From: Gari tellinella
Taxonomy: Eukaryota; Mollusca; Bivalvia; Cardiida; Psammobiidae
DNA: 64,000 bases
Direction: 5' to 3'
Assembly (NCBI GenBank): GCA_922989275.2
Contig: OV277857.1
Location: 78,237,321-78,301,320, forward strand
A program made the translations under genes and the position numbers. Below the pieces are notes generated by a model. The model saw only the letters and a program-made list of their open reading frames with translations, ran no database searches and was not told the DNA's origin. Of the stretch, positions 1 through 10,760 are shown piece by piece. The stretch's first letter is position 1. Every line of letters begins with the position of its first letter.

Positions 1-394
1 CAGTACTCCCGTCCCCTGAACAACGATTCCCCCCGAAAAACAACGCTTGCCGCTGTTCCCTTTAGCAAACACCAGCGCACCCAAAACAAACCAATTTTGT
101 CAAAACTTTTCACGGCTGCAATATCGTATGCTTAAAATTGTCCTCTGCTGTTTTCCTCAAATTCACATATTGGTCATTTTGACAGAAAAAATATAATGAC
201 GAGAGACAAACAGCGGCGTCTGACCTGGATTCAAGCTGCTTGTAAATTTGAGCCAAGTTTCGTCCCTATAACAACCCCCTCGATACAACAGACTATTCAC
301 CATCTGTCATGAATACATTAAGAACACAACTAATGATTATTTTAATTACTTTCGACACAAAAGAATATCCAGTTAAACCTTTACTCCATATTAA
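1..394. other. Intergenic, nothing recognised
   Basis: AT-rich sequence with no convincing coding frame, hairpin or repeat that I can match elsewhere in the window. Confidence 0.4.
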
Positions 395-575
395 CTCATT
401 TTAGTCCATTTAATTTATTCCCCACTCACGATAATAGTTCTACTTTATACAATTATGAATATGCGCCATACGAAATATCCCCTATACCATAGCAGGTGGT
501 AGCTTGAAGCAGGCTGAATGTTGTGCAGAATGCTCCTAAAATCTGATTCAAGCTATCGCCTTTTAGAGCACAGTA
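395..575. mobile_element. Degenerate B-family MITE (M2 hairpin)
   Basis: The order of B-element parts is recognisable: a TTTAATTTATTCC shell, a TTCTACTTTATAC stretch, GCAGGTGGTAGCTTGAAGCAGGCTG, then a decayed right arm. Many substitutions mean an old copy; the ends are not defined. Confidence 0.45.
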
Positions 576-622
576 GAGCGTAATAGCCTGACTGTGCTGG
601 AATAAAGTATATACACCATTTG

Positions 623-690
623 AAAACAGTGTTGATCCAGATCAGAGCACTCCTGAAGGATCCCTCTGATCAGCGTCTGCACTATTTGTC
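623..690. repeat. E-family hairpin core fragment
   Basis: An imperfect hairpin reads AACAGTGTTGATCCAGATCAGAG, then its complement ending CACTATTTGTC. It matches the core of the complete E elements at 19797 and 63461 but lacks their TTAACCC ends. Confidence 0.5.
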
Positions 691-827
691 ATACATGTAC
701 TTTAATTAAAATGTTATGAGAACGAAACCGTTTGGAGTCCATGTAAGCTGGTCATTGGCCAGAAGGTAAATGGGTCCATTCATAGTAATGGAGTATTGCT
801 TAAGACAAGAACTAAATAACTCATTAA

Positions 828-1035
828 CCTTTTCACTCTCAATGACGTCATAAAGTACATTTGCAAAAAGTTTTGATCTTGATCAGACGCCGTTTGTCAA
901 TTGTTTAGAAATAACGTCAGTTACACTGCCTTAAATCTTACTTTGAAACGATATTGCAGACAACAACATTAAAGTAGACGACAATATGGCGGTGAAGGGG
1001 TAAACACCTCGCGATAAATTGTATCATGAAAGGGT
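828..1035. mobile_element. A-family MITE, partly decayed
   Basis: TTAA at 824-827 is followed by the A terminus CCTTTTCACTCTCAATGACG. The M1 core is reduced to one arm (TTTTGATCTTGATCAGACGCCG). The right shell, with AGTAGACGACAATATGGCGG and GGTGAAGGGG, is clear and ends near GAAAGGG at 1029-1035. The right TTAA is lost. A 67-residue open frame inside it is not a gene. Confidence 0.7.
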
Positions 1036-1039
1036 GAGG

Positions 1040-1800
1040 CCACTGTTTTATGACTTGACTGAAAGGGTATCTACCATAACCTTTACCTTTCTGTATTTTC
1101 TTGTCGACTCGTCTATTTTCTGATAAATTATTGATATACATTTACTCTGGAAGGATTAATTTTCAATATAGATCTGGGTCTATACTGTTTGCTGATAGGA
1201 ATTTCAATATAAAGCAAAATGAAAATGAAACATTAGACCATACACCCCTTACATAAAAAATGGATTAATCCAATATTTAAGCATGGAATAATCTACAGGG
1301 CGTGAATGGGTTAAATCCTTATTCCACATCACGTGCCTTTCTAGATTTATTTATTTTTGTTTGTTACTGTTCATTATTTGTATTTGCTCATCAAATATGA
1401 TGGAAATAAAGATACTACTACTCTGATCAGAAATGTTTTACAGAAGATGCCTCTGATCTGGAGCTACACTGTTTGCAAATGATAGATATATTTGGTTCCA
1501 ATACTGTAGGTTTAATAACCATTGAATAATTGAAGACAAACTTTTTTAAGTGTTGCTTACACAGAATATGTCAGCTAAAAGAAAATGAGCAAATTGTTTT
1601 CTTCTTCTAATTTTTACTCTCTCGGTCATTCTGTTAAACGGAGTGGAACGGGCATTTTAACTTTTGATTTAAGAAACCATCCAATAGAGTTGGTAGTCAT
1701 TACCCGATAGATACATCTGTTTATGCCTTTAATTTATTCCTCAACTGAAATAAATTGTCCCACTTTATTTATATTTACCTTCGACCCATTTAGTTCAATT
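1040..1800. other. Intergenic with minor repeat debris
   Basis: No coding frame. An E-like half hairpin (CTCTGATCAG to CACTGTTTGC) lies at about 1428-1485. Just before it, ATGGAAATAAAGATACTACTACT at about 1400-1424 looks like the 3' tail of a LINE, without its body. Confidence 0.35.
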
Positions 1801-1802
1801 GA

Positions 1803-2330
1803 AAAATGTGTCGTTTAATTCGTATAAATGCAATTGCTCAAGGAGGCGGGACTTGTGGATCAGTTTCGCAGAGGAGGCGGGCATATGCATTTTTCATTCG
1901 CGAATTGATATTTGGAACTCGGACAGCAAACACTGATTTACCTAATAAACAGCAGCTATTTGAATTTCTTTATGACAAAACATCGATATATTCATCCTTC
2001 TTTAAAAAGGACGTCATTTCCAAATGACGTCAACACGGCATTTCCGCGCCCAACTGTCAAGTTGATGACGATAGAATGTATACAATGTAACTTATATTTT
2101 GCTTTCGAATATACACAGATTCAGTAATGCAGTCATGGATGTTTCTTATAGGGTACACATTATTCGTGTTATCAACCTCTAATATGGATTTAACATAATG
2201 GGTACTAACAAAATTTAATATTAGATATTACAACATATTGTAAATATAAGAAATGAACTAACTTTTTTGGCGTTCAAGCGAAATAAACGACAGAGAATTA
2301 TCGATAAATACCATGAATCGCACTAGTTAT
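1803..2330 (+). repeat. Dispersed ~550-650 bp repeat, copy 1
   Basis: This stretch aligns by eye with 36172-36836 in the opposite orientation. Shared blocks include GGAGGCGGG, CATTCGCGAATT, TTTCTTTATGACAAAAC, a TGACGTCA-containing block, and GGCGTTCAAGCGAAAT near the far end. Open frames of 71-73 residues inside it are not conserved enough to call a gene. The family is not identified. The CRE-like TGACGTC boxes suggest it may carry promoter sequence. Confidence 0.6.
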
Positions 2331-2805
2331 GAACATGCAGCATAAGAAATATTTCCAATATACTAGCATATCCCACAGCCTTATACTAGTTGCGAATACA
2401 TGTGACCACTTAAAACAAATTGAAAGCAATACAAAATGCACCTTGCGGCACATTATACTTTATCTTCAGTCTGCTTTAAGCTACCATCTATCAGGATATA
2501 AGCAAATTCCGATGTTGCAAAAAAGAGTTCACGGTCCGAGAGACAATTGGACGGATAATTCACAGGCACCCAACGTAAGGCATTTAGAAAATGATAGGAT
2601 AAGAAGACAAAGCAAGCTGTTAAGGCAAACTTACTTGAAGGGTGATCATTCTAGAGCGTACGGGCTGGTTGTTAAACGTTACATTGTGATAATATACGCT
2701 GAACCAAACTAAAAAAAGAAATGTTATATATGCTTCCGTTAGAGAGCATTAATAAAAAAAACCCGTCAATCTCAAAAAGTTTAGGGATGTCTTATCTTAG
2801 TGGTA
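2331..2805. other. 3' flank of the broken ZNF with a decayed B hairpin
   Basis: A decayed M2 hairpin lies at about 2390-2510 (AATGCACCTTGCGGCACATT centre, then TCAGTCTGCTTTAAGCTACC). The 127-residue open frame running through it is judged accidental. No clear polyadenylation signal for the minus-strand ZNF is seen. Confidence 0.4.
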
Positions 2806-4150
2806 TTAACTATTTTTCTGTTCGAGTGTCTGTGAATGCAGCCTTTTTATGTGCCTTTTCAGTTGATCTTTTCTGTGGTATCCAATTGAGCAGTGCGGAC
2901 ACGGGTATGGTTTCTTGCCGAAGTGTGCCGCCAGGGTGTGCATTTTAAGTGTACCTTTTGAACTAAAGTCTTTGGAACACAGGTCACATGTGTATCTCGT
3001 TTTCTTGCGATGATGGTTCCTCCATATATGCCTTCCTCTATTCCTATGGGTGGAGAACACTTTCTCACACTGGTCACACGGATATTCGTCTGGTGCCTCT
3101 GTTGACTTTTCTTGTTTCCTTTCATGACTTTTTATATGATTACGAAGACTGGTCTCGAATCTGTATACATTTTTGCATAGAGTACAAGGATACTTCCTTT
3201 CGTGCCTTTTCATATGGTTAAGAAGATTGAGTTCTGAGCTTAAAACATTTTTACATACGATGCACGGGTACACGGTGTTGTTTTTTTTCAGAACCGTCTT
3301 TTACTGATTCATTTGCTTTTACATGGGATGCTACGTGATGGTTAAAATTATCAAATCTTGTAAAGGACTTGCTACAGACCTTACACATGTACTTGTTCCC
3401 ATGTACCTTTCTGTGTCTTCCAACACTTCCTGGATTTCTAAAGCCTTTTCCGCAATCTGGGCATTTATACGGTTTCTCACCAGTATGGCTGTATTCATGT
3501 ATCTTAAAATCGACAGCACGACTGAACCGAGCGTCACAAACCTTGCAAATATACTTTTGGATTCCCGTGTGAATTTCCATGTGCAAATCCAAGTTTACCT
3601 TAGTTGCAAACAGCTTGTTGCATATATCACATGACAAAAAGTTTGTATTATCTTTATTGCTGTGATGTAATTTCACGTGATTTTGCAAAGATATTTTCCT
3701 GGTGAAACATTTATCACACGAGATGCACGTGTGTCGTACTCCTTTATGGGCATCCATATGTATTTTAAAAGAAATATATGTTATGTATTTCTTCTGACAC
3801 AGACTACACTCGTATTTCTCACGACGTTCCGGATGATGTTTGTTGCAATGTGACAAGAGTTGATTACCATTTTTGAAAGATGTGGAACAAATGTCACATT
3901 CATGAGACTGTTTGGTTTTGTGTCTTTTCTCCCAGAATTTATGTCTTCCGTTATGCCGAGTTAGTCCACGTTTAGTTTCAAATCTCTTTGGGCAGAGGGA
4001 ACACTCAAAGGCTTTTACGTTTTGAAAATTCACTATGTTTTGTTCTGTTCCGTCATAGTTAGTTTCGTCGTTGTAATTGTTGTTTTCCTCCTCTCTCAGT
4101 TGGACAATAATTTCTTTATCACTGTATTTTGTGCAAAAACCTGCAAAATT
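2806..4150 (-). pseudogene. C2H2 zinc-finger gene, frameshifted and 5'-truncated
   Basis: A paralogue of the ZNFs at 20222 and 37759. Fingers 1-8 are read in one frame (4033 down to ~3290) and fingers 9-13 in another (3273 down to 2806). The break is a single extra base in an A8 run on the coding strand (about 3283-3291): the spacer that is 27 bases in the 20222 copy is 28 here. All 13 C-x2-C...H-x3-5-H frameworks are otherwise intact, so the lesion looks recent. Upstream of 4033 the frame stays open and homologous (DKEIIVQLREEE against NKEMSVQLKEEA) to about 4150, where similarity ends. The N-terminal ~200 residues with the SUMO-type motifs are missing. A possible acceptor (ATTTTGCAG) sits at that edge, so a rescued upstream exon cannot be excluded, but the frameshift still removes five fingers. 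A sequencing error in the homopolymer is the main alternative. Confidence 0.82.
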
Positions 4151-4736
4151 ATCGTATGGTTATCTCAGTCCATTACATGACTTGTCAACAAAAGCATAGT
4201 ACTTAATGAAAAAACTGAAAGTCACTTTTAATTTAGACATTATGGTGTGCAAGGTAAATTCTTCCTAATAGGCAAGTTTCATATCTTGCCACAGGCGAAC
4301 TCTGGTCTCGATTTGCACTATTTGTGCTCTTTTTGAATGCAAATTTTCACAATAAGTTGCTCAATATTTTTAAGTTTAATTAATAGCTTTCTAACTATTT
4401 CTCAGACAAATAAATCATATGTGCAAAACAATCCGTCATATATCAAATATAAGTTTAACCCGTTCACTGCTTTACTCTGACCGTATAAACACAGATAAAC
4501 AGGTTAGATTCGAATGAGAAGCTGACAAATTGTCTGAATCGGATCAAAGCTGTTTGACTATCTTAGAGATCCTTTTTCAAGATTGATCCTGGTGAGATAT
4601 AGAGAAAGTTGGCGCCGCACCAGGCTCTTAACTATTTGCAAATACGACTGTTAGTCTATTGAATGTATAAAACAGAATGCGTTATAGATCTTCCACCGAG
4701 AATAGGATCGAACCGCACTCGAACCCGTGCATATTA
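4151..4736. other. Sequence replacing the ZNF N-terminal region
   Basis: It sits where the paralogues have N-terminal coding sequence but has no resemblance to them. No gene is seen. A weak A-like block (CTGTTTGACTATC) occurs near 4550. Confidence 0.4.
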
Positions 4737-5005
4737 TCAACTTTGCAACATTTCTAGTAATTCTAATCTCAAGTAAATTTGCAATTTTCTGGTGTCGTCT
4801 AAACGACGGCCTACATGAAAATGAGTTCCACACACAAAGACCAGATTCTTTGGTCCATGTTTGTCTTCGAGATGTTCAATGAGCGAGGCTTTGGTATTGA
4901 GTTCTGCTCCGCAAGTGTCACATTCAAAGGCACTCTTTTGCCAAGAATGATAAACAAGCCGATGTCTTGCCAGAGTTTCAGATTATTAAACCGTCCGCTG
5001 TATAA
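4737..5005 (-). pseudogene. Decayed C2H2 zinc-finger relic
   Basis: On the minus strand one frame reads LARHRLVYHSWQKSAFECD, continues TCGAELNTKASLIEHLEDKH, and closes at a TGA (4737-4739). It contains a complete finger (C-x2-C-x12-H-x4-H) preceded by the His half of another. Immediately upstream two in-frame TAA codons appear. Shifting frame there gives YSGRFNNLK, the expected first half of that finger, so a frameshift has occurred. Past the complete finger a second frame gives SFSCRPSFRRHQK, suggesting another shift. The fingers do not match those of the main array, so this is a relic of a different ZNF. It is too short to say more. Confidence 0.55.
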
Positions 5006-5115
5006 TTAATAAAGCAGTTTGATTTTGTTGTGATACGCCATTACCTCTTAATTAAAGTCATAGACTGAACTGAAAGATTTATTGCACAAAGTGAAATTTA
5101 ACCTTTTTTTTCGAT

Positions 5116-5394
5116 GAAAACTACCCCTGTGAAAAGTGTTCAGGAATTTTAGAATACCCATGAACGTTAAATAGAATAGTTCTAGGGCTTCAAAAATACT
5201 TTACACATTCTACAAAAGGAGTTCAAGAACTTCTGCAATTCTAGAACGATGGTTCTAAAAACATAAAATTCCTAGAATATTTGCAGCATATTCATGAACG
5301 TTTAATGGCCACTTCTACTATTTTTCATGAATATTCAAGAAATCATTCTCGAATAGTTCTAGAATAGTTCAAGACCTTCCCACATGGGTATTTT
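5116..5394. mobile_element. TIR element rich in TTCTAGAA motifs
   Basis: The left end AAAACTACCCCTGTGAAAAG is mirrored, imperfectly, by CCCACATGGGTATTTTTGG at the right end, giving inverted repeats of about 16 bases. The interior repeats AGAATAGTTCTAG, ATTCTAGAACG and TTCTAGAATAGTTC several times. A target duplication is not clear. Confidence 0.45.
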
Positions 5395-6132
5395 TGGGGC
5401 GCTAAAGATGCATGAGCTTGTGGTCATGTACTGATATTATTTCCAAAGAATGTACTGATATTCTTTACAAAGAAACTCATCTTCTTTTACGACATTTGCA
5501 CCGGAAGTCCGGCTGCTGGAAGTACCGCATATATTGTTATTGCCGTTTACTTCAATAGCCAGACTTATATCGAGTAAACTGGGGTCTTCTAACGAGATCT
5601 CGCCCATTTCAAGATTCGTGAATACTCTGTAACACTGTTAAGAAGAACCTGTAACACTTACCAAACAGTCGTCAGGGACCTGTAACCTCTACATCACATT
5701 GATAAGTAACACCAAACTTATGATAACATTAAATATCGGACATATTTCTTTAAAAAATGCTTCAATTTTAGAAAAACACGAACAAATAGATTATCTTTTT
5801 GTGCTAAATGCTGCAATTTCTTACGTAAATTTAACTTATAACAAAAATATGAGCATATTCATGTAGGCAGTGGGGACCACTTGCTTTTATTTCCTCTATT
5901 TACCTGAATTCCAACGCAGGCGACGTTAAGTATCGTCTTAAAAAGAAGCCAAAAGCTCTTACCACCTTTTAATAAAGAATCCTTGTCATGAGGCTGTGTA
6001 AACTCGCTGAACAATTATATGTTTACATATACACGCGAGAAAGAGTCATGACTCTGAAACATTTTTCGAAACGACCCCTATACCACCTGTCGCGAGGACC
6101 CTTGCCCCACTGTAACCAAGTTCCTAACCAGC
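5395..6132. other. Intergenic, nothing recognised
   Basis: No coding frame of note and no repeat that I can match. It lies inside the 2-kb insert that separates the broken ZNF from the 6133-6213 block. Confidence 0.35.
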
Positions 6133-6213
6133 GAGATGATCACTAAATAAAGATGCAAACTATTTTAACGACTAGTAAATACGCAATACACGACAGTAGT
6201 CATGCAGGGGGTT
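6133..6213. other. Block shared with the 5' intron of the 20222 ZNF
   Basis: ATCACTAAATAAAGATGCAA and the next ~60 bases, ending CACGACAGTAGTCATG, match 22227-22302 with few differences. At 22227 the block lies just inside the 5'-UTR intron of an intact ZNF. Here it lies 2 kb upstream of the broken ZNF on the same strand. I read it as a remnant of the gene duplication, marking the far side of the replaced N-terminal region. Confidence 0.6.
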
Positions 6214-6489
6214 CCTACGGTTATTTGTTTTGCATGCTGATTTTGTCTTGTTCTTTTATTTTTCTTGTTCTTGATTTTGTCTTGTTATTGCCATAAAGAC
6301 TACCGATGTGTGGCATACCGCCTCTCCAAATGATGTTTGACTAAAGGCACCAGGGACCCGTCTTACGAAAATCGATCGTAAGTCAAAACTGTAAACTGTA
6401 TCTAATTTTTTTCTGACCTTCTTATGACATCCCTTTGGAATAATCTTTTCAAGAAGATTCAAGATTCAAACTAGATGTCACAAGACAGG
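6214..6489. other. Intergenic, simple pyrimidine repeats
   Basis: TTGTCTTGTTCTTTTATTTT-type repeats at 6243-6290, otherwise nothing recognised. CCTACGGTTATTTG near 6220 continues the similarity to CCTATGGTTATCTG near 22350. Confidence 0.35.
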
Positions 6490-7120
6490 ATTAGATAGAT
6501 CAATCATATAAAATATTGTTAACACTTTTCAGGCTACATAATCTCATTAAAACTTCATGAAAATTGGTTAAACGGTTTGCCTTATTGATATCTAGGTCTA
6601 GTTTGAATAGGGGTCATGTTGGGTCAACAACTAGGTCTCTAGGTCAAATCATAGAAAATACTTGCTAACACTCTAGAAACCACATTGTGTACTTTATCTT
6701 TTAAGTAAATTAGTTTGAATATTGCCTTGGTCGAAATCTAAGTCAAGTTTGAATATGGGTCACCTGTGGTGAAAAACTAGGTCACCAGGTCTATTCATAG
6801 AACCTTATTAATATCCTCTAAAGAGCTCAACTCTCATTTGATCTTAATTAAACTTGCTTAAAATGTTTGCCTCAATGATATCTATGTCAAATTGGTCATG
6901 TCCAATAAAACAAAAAGGTTTATTAGATCAAATTATAAAAACATGTTGTTAACACTTTAGAATCTATAAATATCATTTGAACTTAATTAAACTTAATGAA
7001 ACTTTCTTAAAATGTTTGCTTCCTTGAAATATAGGCCACAGCTGAATGTGGGTCTTGTCGGGTCAATAACGTGTACATGATGTACCCGACTGAGCGTTCT
7101 ATGTCTCTTGACCCTCTTGT
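6490..7120. repeat. Degenerate ~120-bp tandem repeat
   Basis: Several diverged units carry GGTCAA..ACTAGGTC, AGGTCAAAT.ATAGAAAA and ACTTAATTAAACTT in the same order. The same vocabulary occurs in the G-family repeats at 22740 and 42640, so this is probably an old G-type interior without ends. Confidence 0.5.
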
Positions 7121-7129
7121 TTGAATAAA

Positions 7130-7439
7130 GTAAACTTTACAAATAGCGTGATGCAGTTTGGATCCTGATCAGACACTGAGTTTCAGACGTTCAGCAAATG
7201 TTAACCAAGTCGCGCTTAGCATGACTCTGACTGAACAGAGCGGTCATTGGACATAGCTCTCGACTGTTTCGATGCTTGATGGTTAAACTTATAAAACTTT
7301 CGGTACACAAAAATCAAAGCGGCATCTAAATATCCTTAAGGATTATGAGCCTTGTGTCATTTCTGGTGGATGGTGATTAGCAAGAACACTTATAATTTCT
7401 AACCCTAGCCAATCCGAAACCAGAAACGTGTCAATGTCA
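7130..7439. other. Intergenic with an A-like fragment
   Basis: GTTTGGATCCTGATCAGACACTGAG at 7158-7182 is one arm of an M1 hairpin, followed by AGTCGCGCTTAGCATGA, which also accompanies the fragment at 26592. Nothing else is recognised. Confidence 0.4.
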
Positions 7440-8610
7440 TGAAACTAGGTTTTCATGTAAGACTGTTAAAAATGTTTTTGGTCGAACCAGAAGTTATTTT
7501 CTATTTTAAGTAACAGTGACCTTCACATTCCCCTGGTGACCCATATAAACATATCCAAGCTAGATCTTAATGTAACCTTGCTAAATACAAAGTTTTATCA
7601 ACGTTGGGATATCCACGGAATTATACAAGACGGAATAGCAACTCAGCGAAGTTGAATAGGCGAGCATCTGAACTCTCTCGGCGGTTGAATTTTGCGAGAT
7701 TATGTGTCACAACATCGTCACTTTTTGCCTCGTTGTTCGCCATTTCTAGAGTGAAAATTTACCGACTCGAGTGTTTTTATTGACATTTGATAGGATTTAA
7801 ACGACTCAGTTGACATTCCTATCACTTCACGGGAATATAAACCCGTGAACAATGCTTCGAAACAGACATTTATCATATTGACTACCGATAGACATTCTCT
7901 TATCAAGTCTTGCGAGTTTCGTATGCGCCGCACGAGATTTGCGATATAGCACGAGGTTTCAATTCCGTCAGTGTATAATTCTGTGGGATATCCACTATGC
8001 AGTAATTGAAGGGAAATTTTAGTAACATCGATCTTGACCGTGACCCGATAACCCACAATTACAATCCCAAACTTGGTCTAAATGTAAACTTACTAAATAC
8101 AAAGTTTATTTATCCAATCTGTCGTTATTGACCGGAAACCGTTTTTCTATTTTCAGTTACAGCGACCTTGACCCGATTACCCTAAAATACAAGTACACGC
8201 TAGGTCTAAATGCAAGCTTGCTTATTCCATTGTTTTTTCACAATTAGGACATCCAATCTGCAGTTATTGACCTTTTTCAGTAAGGGTAAACTTTACCTTG
8301 ACCTATCCCCATCTAGGTCTTAATGTAAGCTTGCTAATACAAAGTTTGGTCAAAATTGGGATATTTAATCTGCAGTTAATGACAGTAAACTGTTTTTTTC
8401 TATTTTTCTTAACAGCGTCCTTGACCTTGACCTGATAACCCTCAAACAATCCTAAGCTATGTCATAATGTTAGCGTACTAAAAACACAGTTTTGTCAAAA
8501 ATGAGATATCCATTCTACAGTTATTGACCGGAAACCGTTTTTCCATTTTCTGTAACAGTGACATTGAACTGATCACCCCAAAATGCAATCCCAAGCTAGG
8601 TCTTAACAAA
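7440..8610. repeat. Tandem repeat, ~130-bp unit
   Basis: About five units repeat the series GACCTTGACC..GATAACCC, AATCCCAAGCTAGGTCTTAATG, AAGCTTGCTAAATACAAAG, GGGATATCCAATCTGCAGTT, ATTGACCGGAAACCGTTTTT. Unit starts near 8036, 8164, 8290 and 8418 give the period. It is interrupted by a separate insertion at 7616-7983. Confidence 0.7.
7616..7983. mobile_element. Mutator-like MITE (368 bp) with 11-bp TSD
   Basis: TGGGATATCCA is present at 7605-7615 and again at 7984-7994, flanking an element whose ends are inverted repeats: CGGAATTATACAAGACGGAAT on the left and the complement of CAGAATTATACACTGACGGAA on the right. The flanks are one interrupted unit of the surrounding ~130-bp repeat, so the empty site is visible in its neighbours. 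Long target duplications of 9-11 bases suit Mutator-like elements. The 112-residue open frame overlapping it is not thought to be a gene. Confidence 0.7.
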
Positions 8611-9400
8611 TAGCTTTGTAGCAACCAGAATTGCAATGAAAACAGGTTTTGCAATAATTGTTGCAAAACGGGGTTTTATTGCAATTCCGGTTGACAGTTC
8701 AACCAGTTTTGCAATAACCGGAATTGCAATAAAACTTTAAAGTCAATCAGAAACGTTTAACTCCATTAGATGACCGACCATACATACTTGATAGTTTTGT
8801 GTTTGTTTGGTGTTTTTGGATCCTTCGACGAAATTTAATGCATTCGTCGGCACATTTTCGAAAATTTCAACAGAATATGACACAGCAATATACGAAATGT
8901 AGTCTTCGGAAAGAATGAATCGTGAATAGGATTATTGGAGCACCGGTTGACATAATAGAAACGAACTTAATTGCACTAAAATACTTTACAGTTCAACCAG
9001 ATTTGCAATAACCTAAATTGCAATAACATTTTAAAGTCGTCCAGAAAGGTTTTACTCCATTAGATGATCATACATACTTGATATTTGTTGTGGTATTTTG
9101 GTGTTTTTTGATCCTCCGACGAAATAAAATGCAAATTTTCGCCTGTAAAAAGGTAAATGATTTTGAAAATTTCAACAGAATATGACACAGTACTGTATGA
9201 AATGTAGTCTTAGGTAAGAATGAATCATAAATAGGGTTGTTGCAACTCTGGTTGACATGATAGAAACAAACTTAATTGCAATAAAAACCACTTTGACACT
9301 GTTTTATTGCAAAACTGGTTTTTATTGCATTTCCTGTTGACAAAGTTCACCAGTTTTGCAATAACCTGAATTGCAATAACCATGCTGGAAAGGGTTCGAT
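8611..9400. repeat. Direct repeats with TTGCAATAA inverted motifs
   Basis: A ~294-bp unit (CAGTTCAACCAG at 8695 and 8989, then CCATTAGATGA, CATACATACTTGATA, GATCCTTCGACGAAAT) occurs twice, and the start of a third copy appears at about 9345. Each junction carries ACCAGTTTTGCAATAACC and its complement GGTTTTTATTGCAA, so the unit ends can fold back. Family unknown. Confidence 0.65.
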
Positions 9401-9434
9401 AAAATGAGCATGGACCCCCCCCCCCTTTGACCAT

Positions 9435-10632
9435 ACAACAGGATACAATAGGATATAAGCATTTTAACGCTTGAAAATCTCGAAGTCAGACCGAATTAGT
9501 TGGCGTCCGATTTTGGATCTAAATTGTTTACAAAAGTATAGAAAACTTGTTTCCGGCATTGAAGAGCCTTTTTTCCAAAAAATAGGAAGGGGCATTAGCC
9601 TTTCATTTTGGGAAATTCAAACGTAATTTGGCCCGATTGGGAAAGTAAACTGACTTTCAAGACAATTAAAAAGTAAATGAAAGTCTACGTTAATACAGCA
9701 AATAGAAATTTGCAAGTTTAATATGATAATTGAAAACAAAGTTATTTAACATTTATACAGGACTGGGAATTGAATAGGACACTTCTAAAGTAATGCTTTT
9801 TTCTGTGATAATCATATAATGTATTGTAATTTTGAGAAATTCTTCCACCATATTGGAAAAAAGAGGTTTTGTTTTCAATTGGGAAGTCACCTGTTATCGG
9901 CCCCTGTTATAGAAGGGAAAAAGCCCTGCGTTGCATTAGAAGCGTTAATCGTAATTAGAACAAAGCGTTATTAATCCTTGGAACATAGACAAACTGTATA
10001 AACTATGATCAGAAGCCACATAATGCGGTGTCTGATAAGAGTATACACTATTTGCTGATCAGGCACCCCGAGATCGGAAATGGACTTATACAATATTATT
10101 ACGTACCAGCTGGTACGTGGTTGTAATTTGTTGCTTTTTAGATCTAGTTAAATCTGGATCTAGATCGGTCTAGTGCACATAGGTCTTATACAATGGGCTA
10201 TTGAATATACAACAATAACACATCTCTGTTTTCTTACTTCTATTGTTGTTACTTCTATATCTAGTGTGTGGTAGCGATCTTCTATAAAATAAGCCGTAGA
10301 TCTTTAGGCTGACCTTTAAAAGAAGGAAATTCCAAAACTGGCTGAATTAAGGTTTAATGATGAACGTCAGTAGCCTGGTTTGTAATATTTAAAATATGTA
10401 AAATATATATCAAAACGTGTGGTAAAAGTCTTCTATTCGCTACTGCCAGTCTGGTCTGGTAATAATATAAACGACAATGTTGAGAATATATTTACTAACT
10501 CGTAAGATAACTTGTAATTAAATATATGCCGGTAGCGTCTGGCCTGGTCTAACCTCTATGGTTTTTAGAATCTAAATGTCTCTCGCTTCTTCGTAGTGAA
10601 TCCTTTTGTACTCGAGGGTATGACTGTTATCA
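9435..10632. other. Intergenic, minor repeats
   Basis: No gene. A decayed M1-type hairpin lies at 9990-10065 (CTATGATCAGAAGCCACATA to CACTATTTGCTGATCAGG). A short palindrome ACGTACCAGCTGGTACGT is at about 10101. The remainder is unassigned. Confidence 0.35.
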
Positions 10633-10760
10633 TTTTGTGTAACAAAAGTGGTAACAAGTAACTTGTTACCGCGTTTGGTCACAAAATGTGTAACTTGTTA
10701 CATCTTTTTAAGTAACAATGGAGGTAACAAGTTACCTTTGTTTAGTAACAAATCGAACCA
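10633..10760. repeat. Cluster of GTAAC-GTTAC palindromes
   Basis: Three close inverted sites: 10650-10670 (10-base arms GGTAACAAGT around one base), 10689-10702 (TGTAACTTGTTACA) and 10733-10746 (GGTAACAAGTTACC), with further GTAACAA half sites between. No transposon ends surround them. They could be a decayed tandem repeat or protein-binding sites. Confidence 0.5.

Noticed and set aside
2329..2712. 127-residue plus-strand frame as a gene
   Set aside because: Its first half overlaps a decayed B-family hairpin and no domain is recognisable.
7718..8056. 112-residue frame as a small gene
   Set aside because: Crosses the right end of a Mutator-like MITE into a tandem repeat; no domain recognised.
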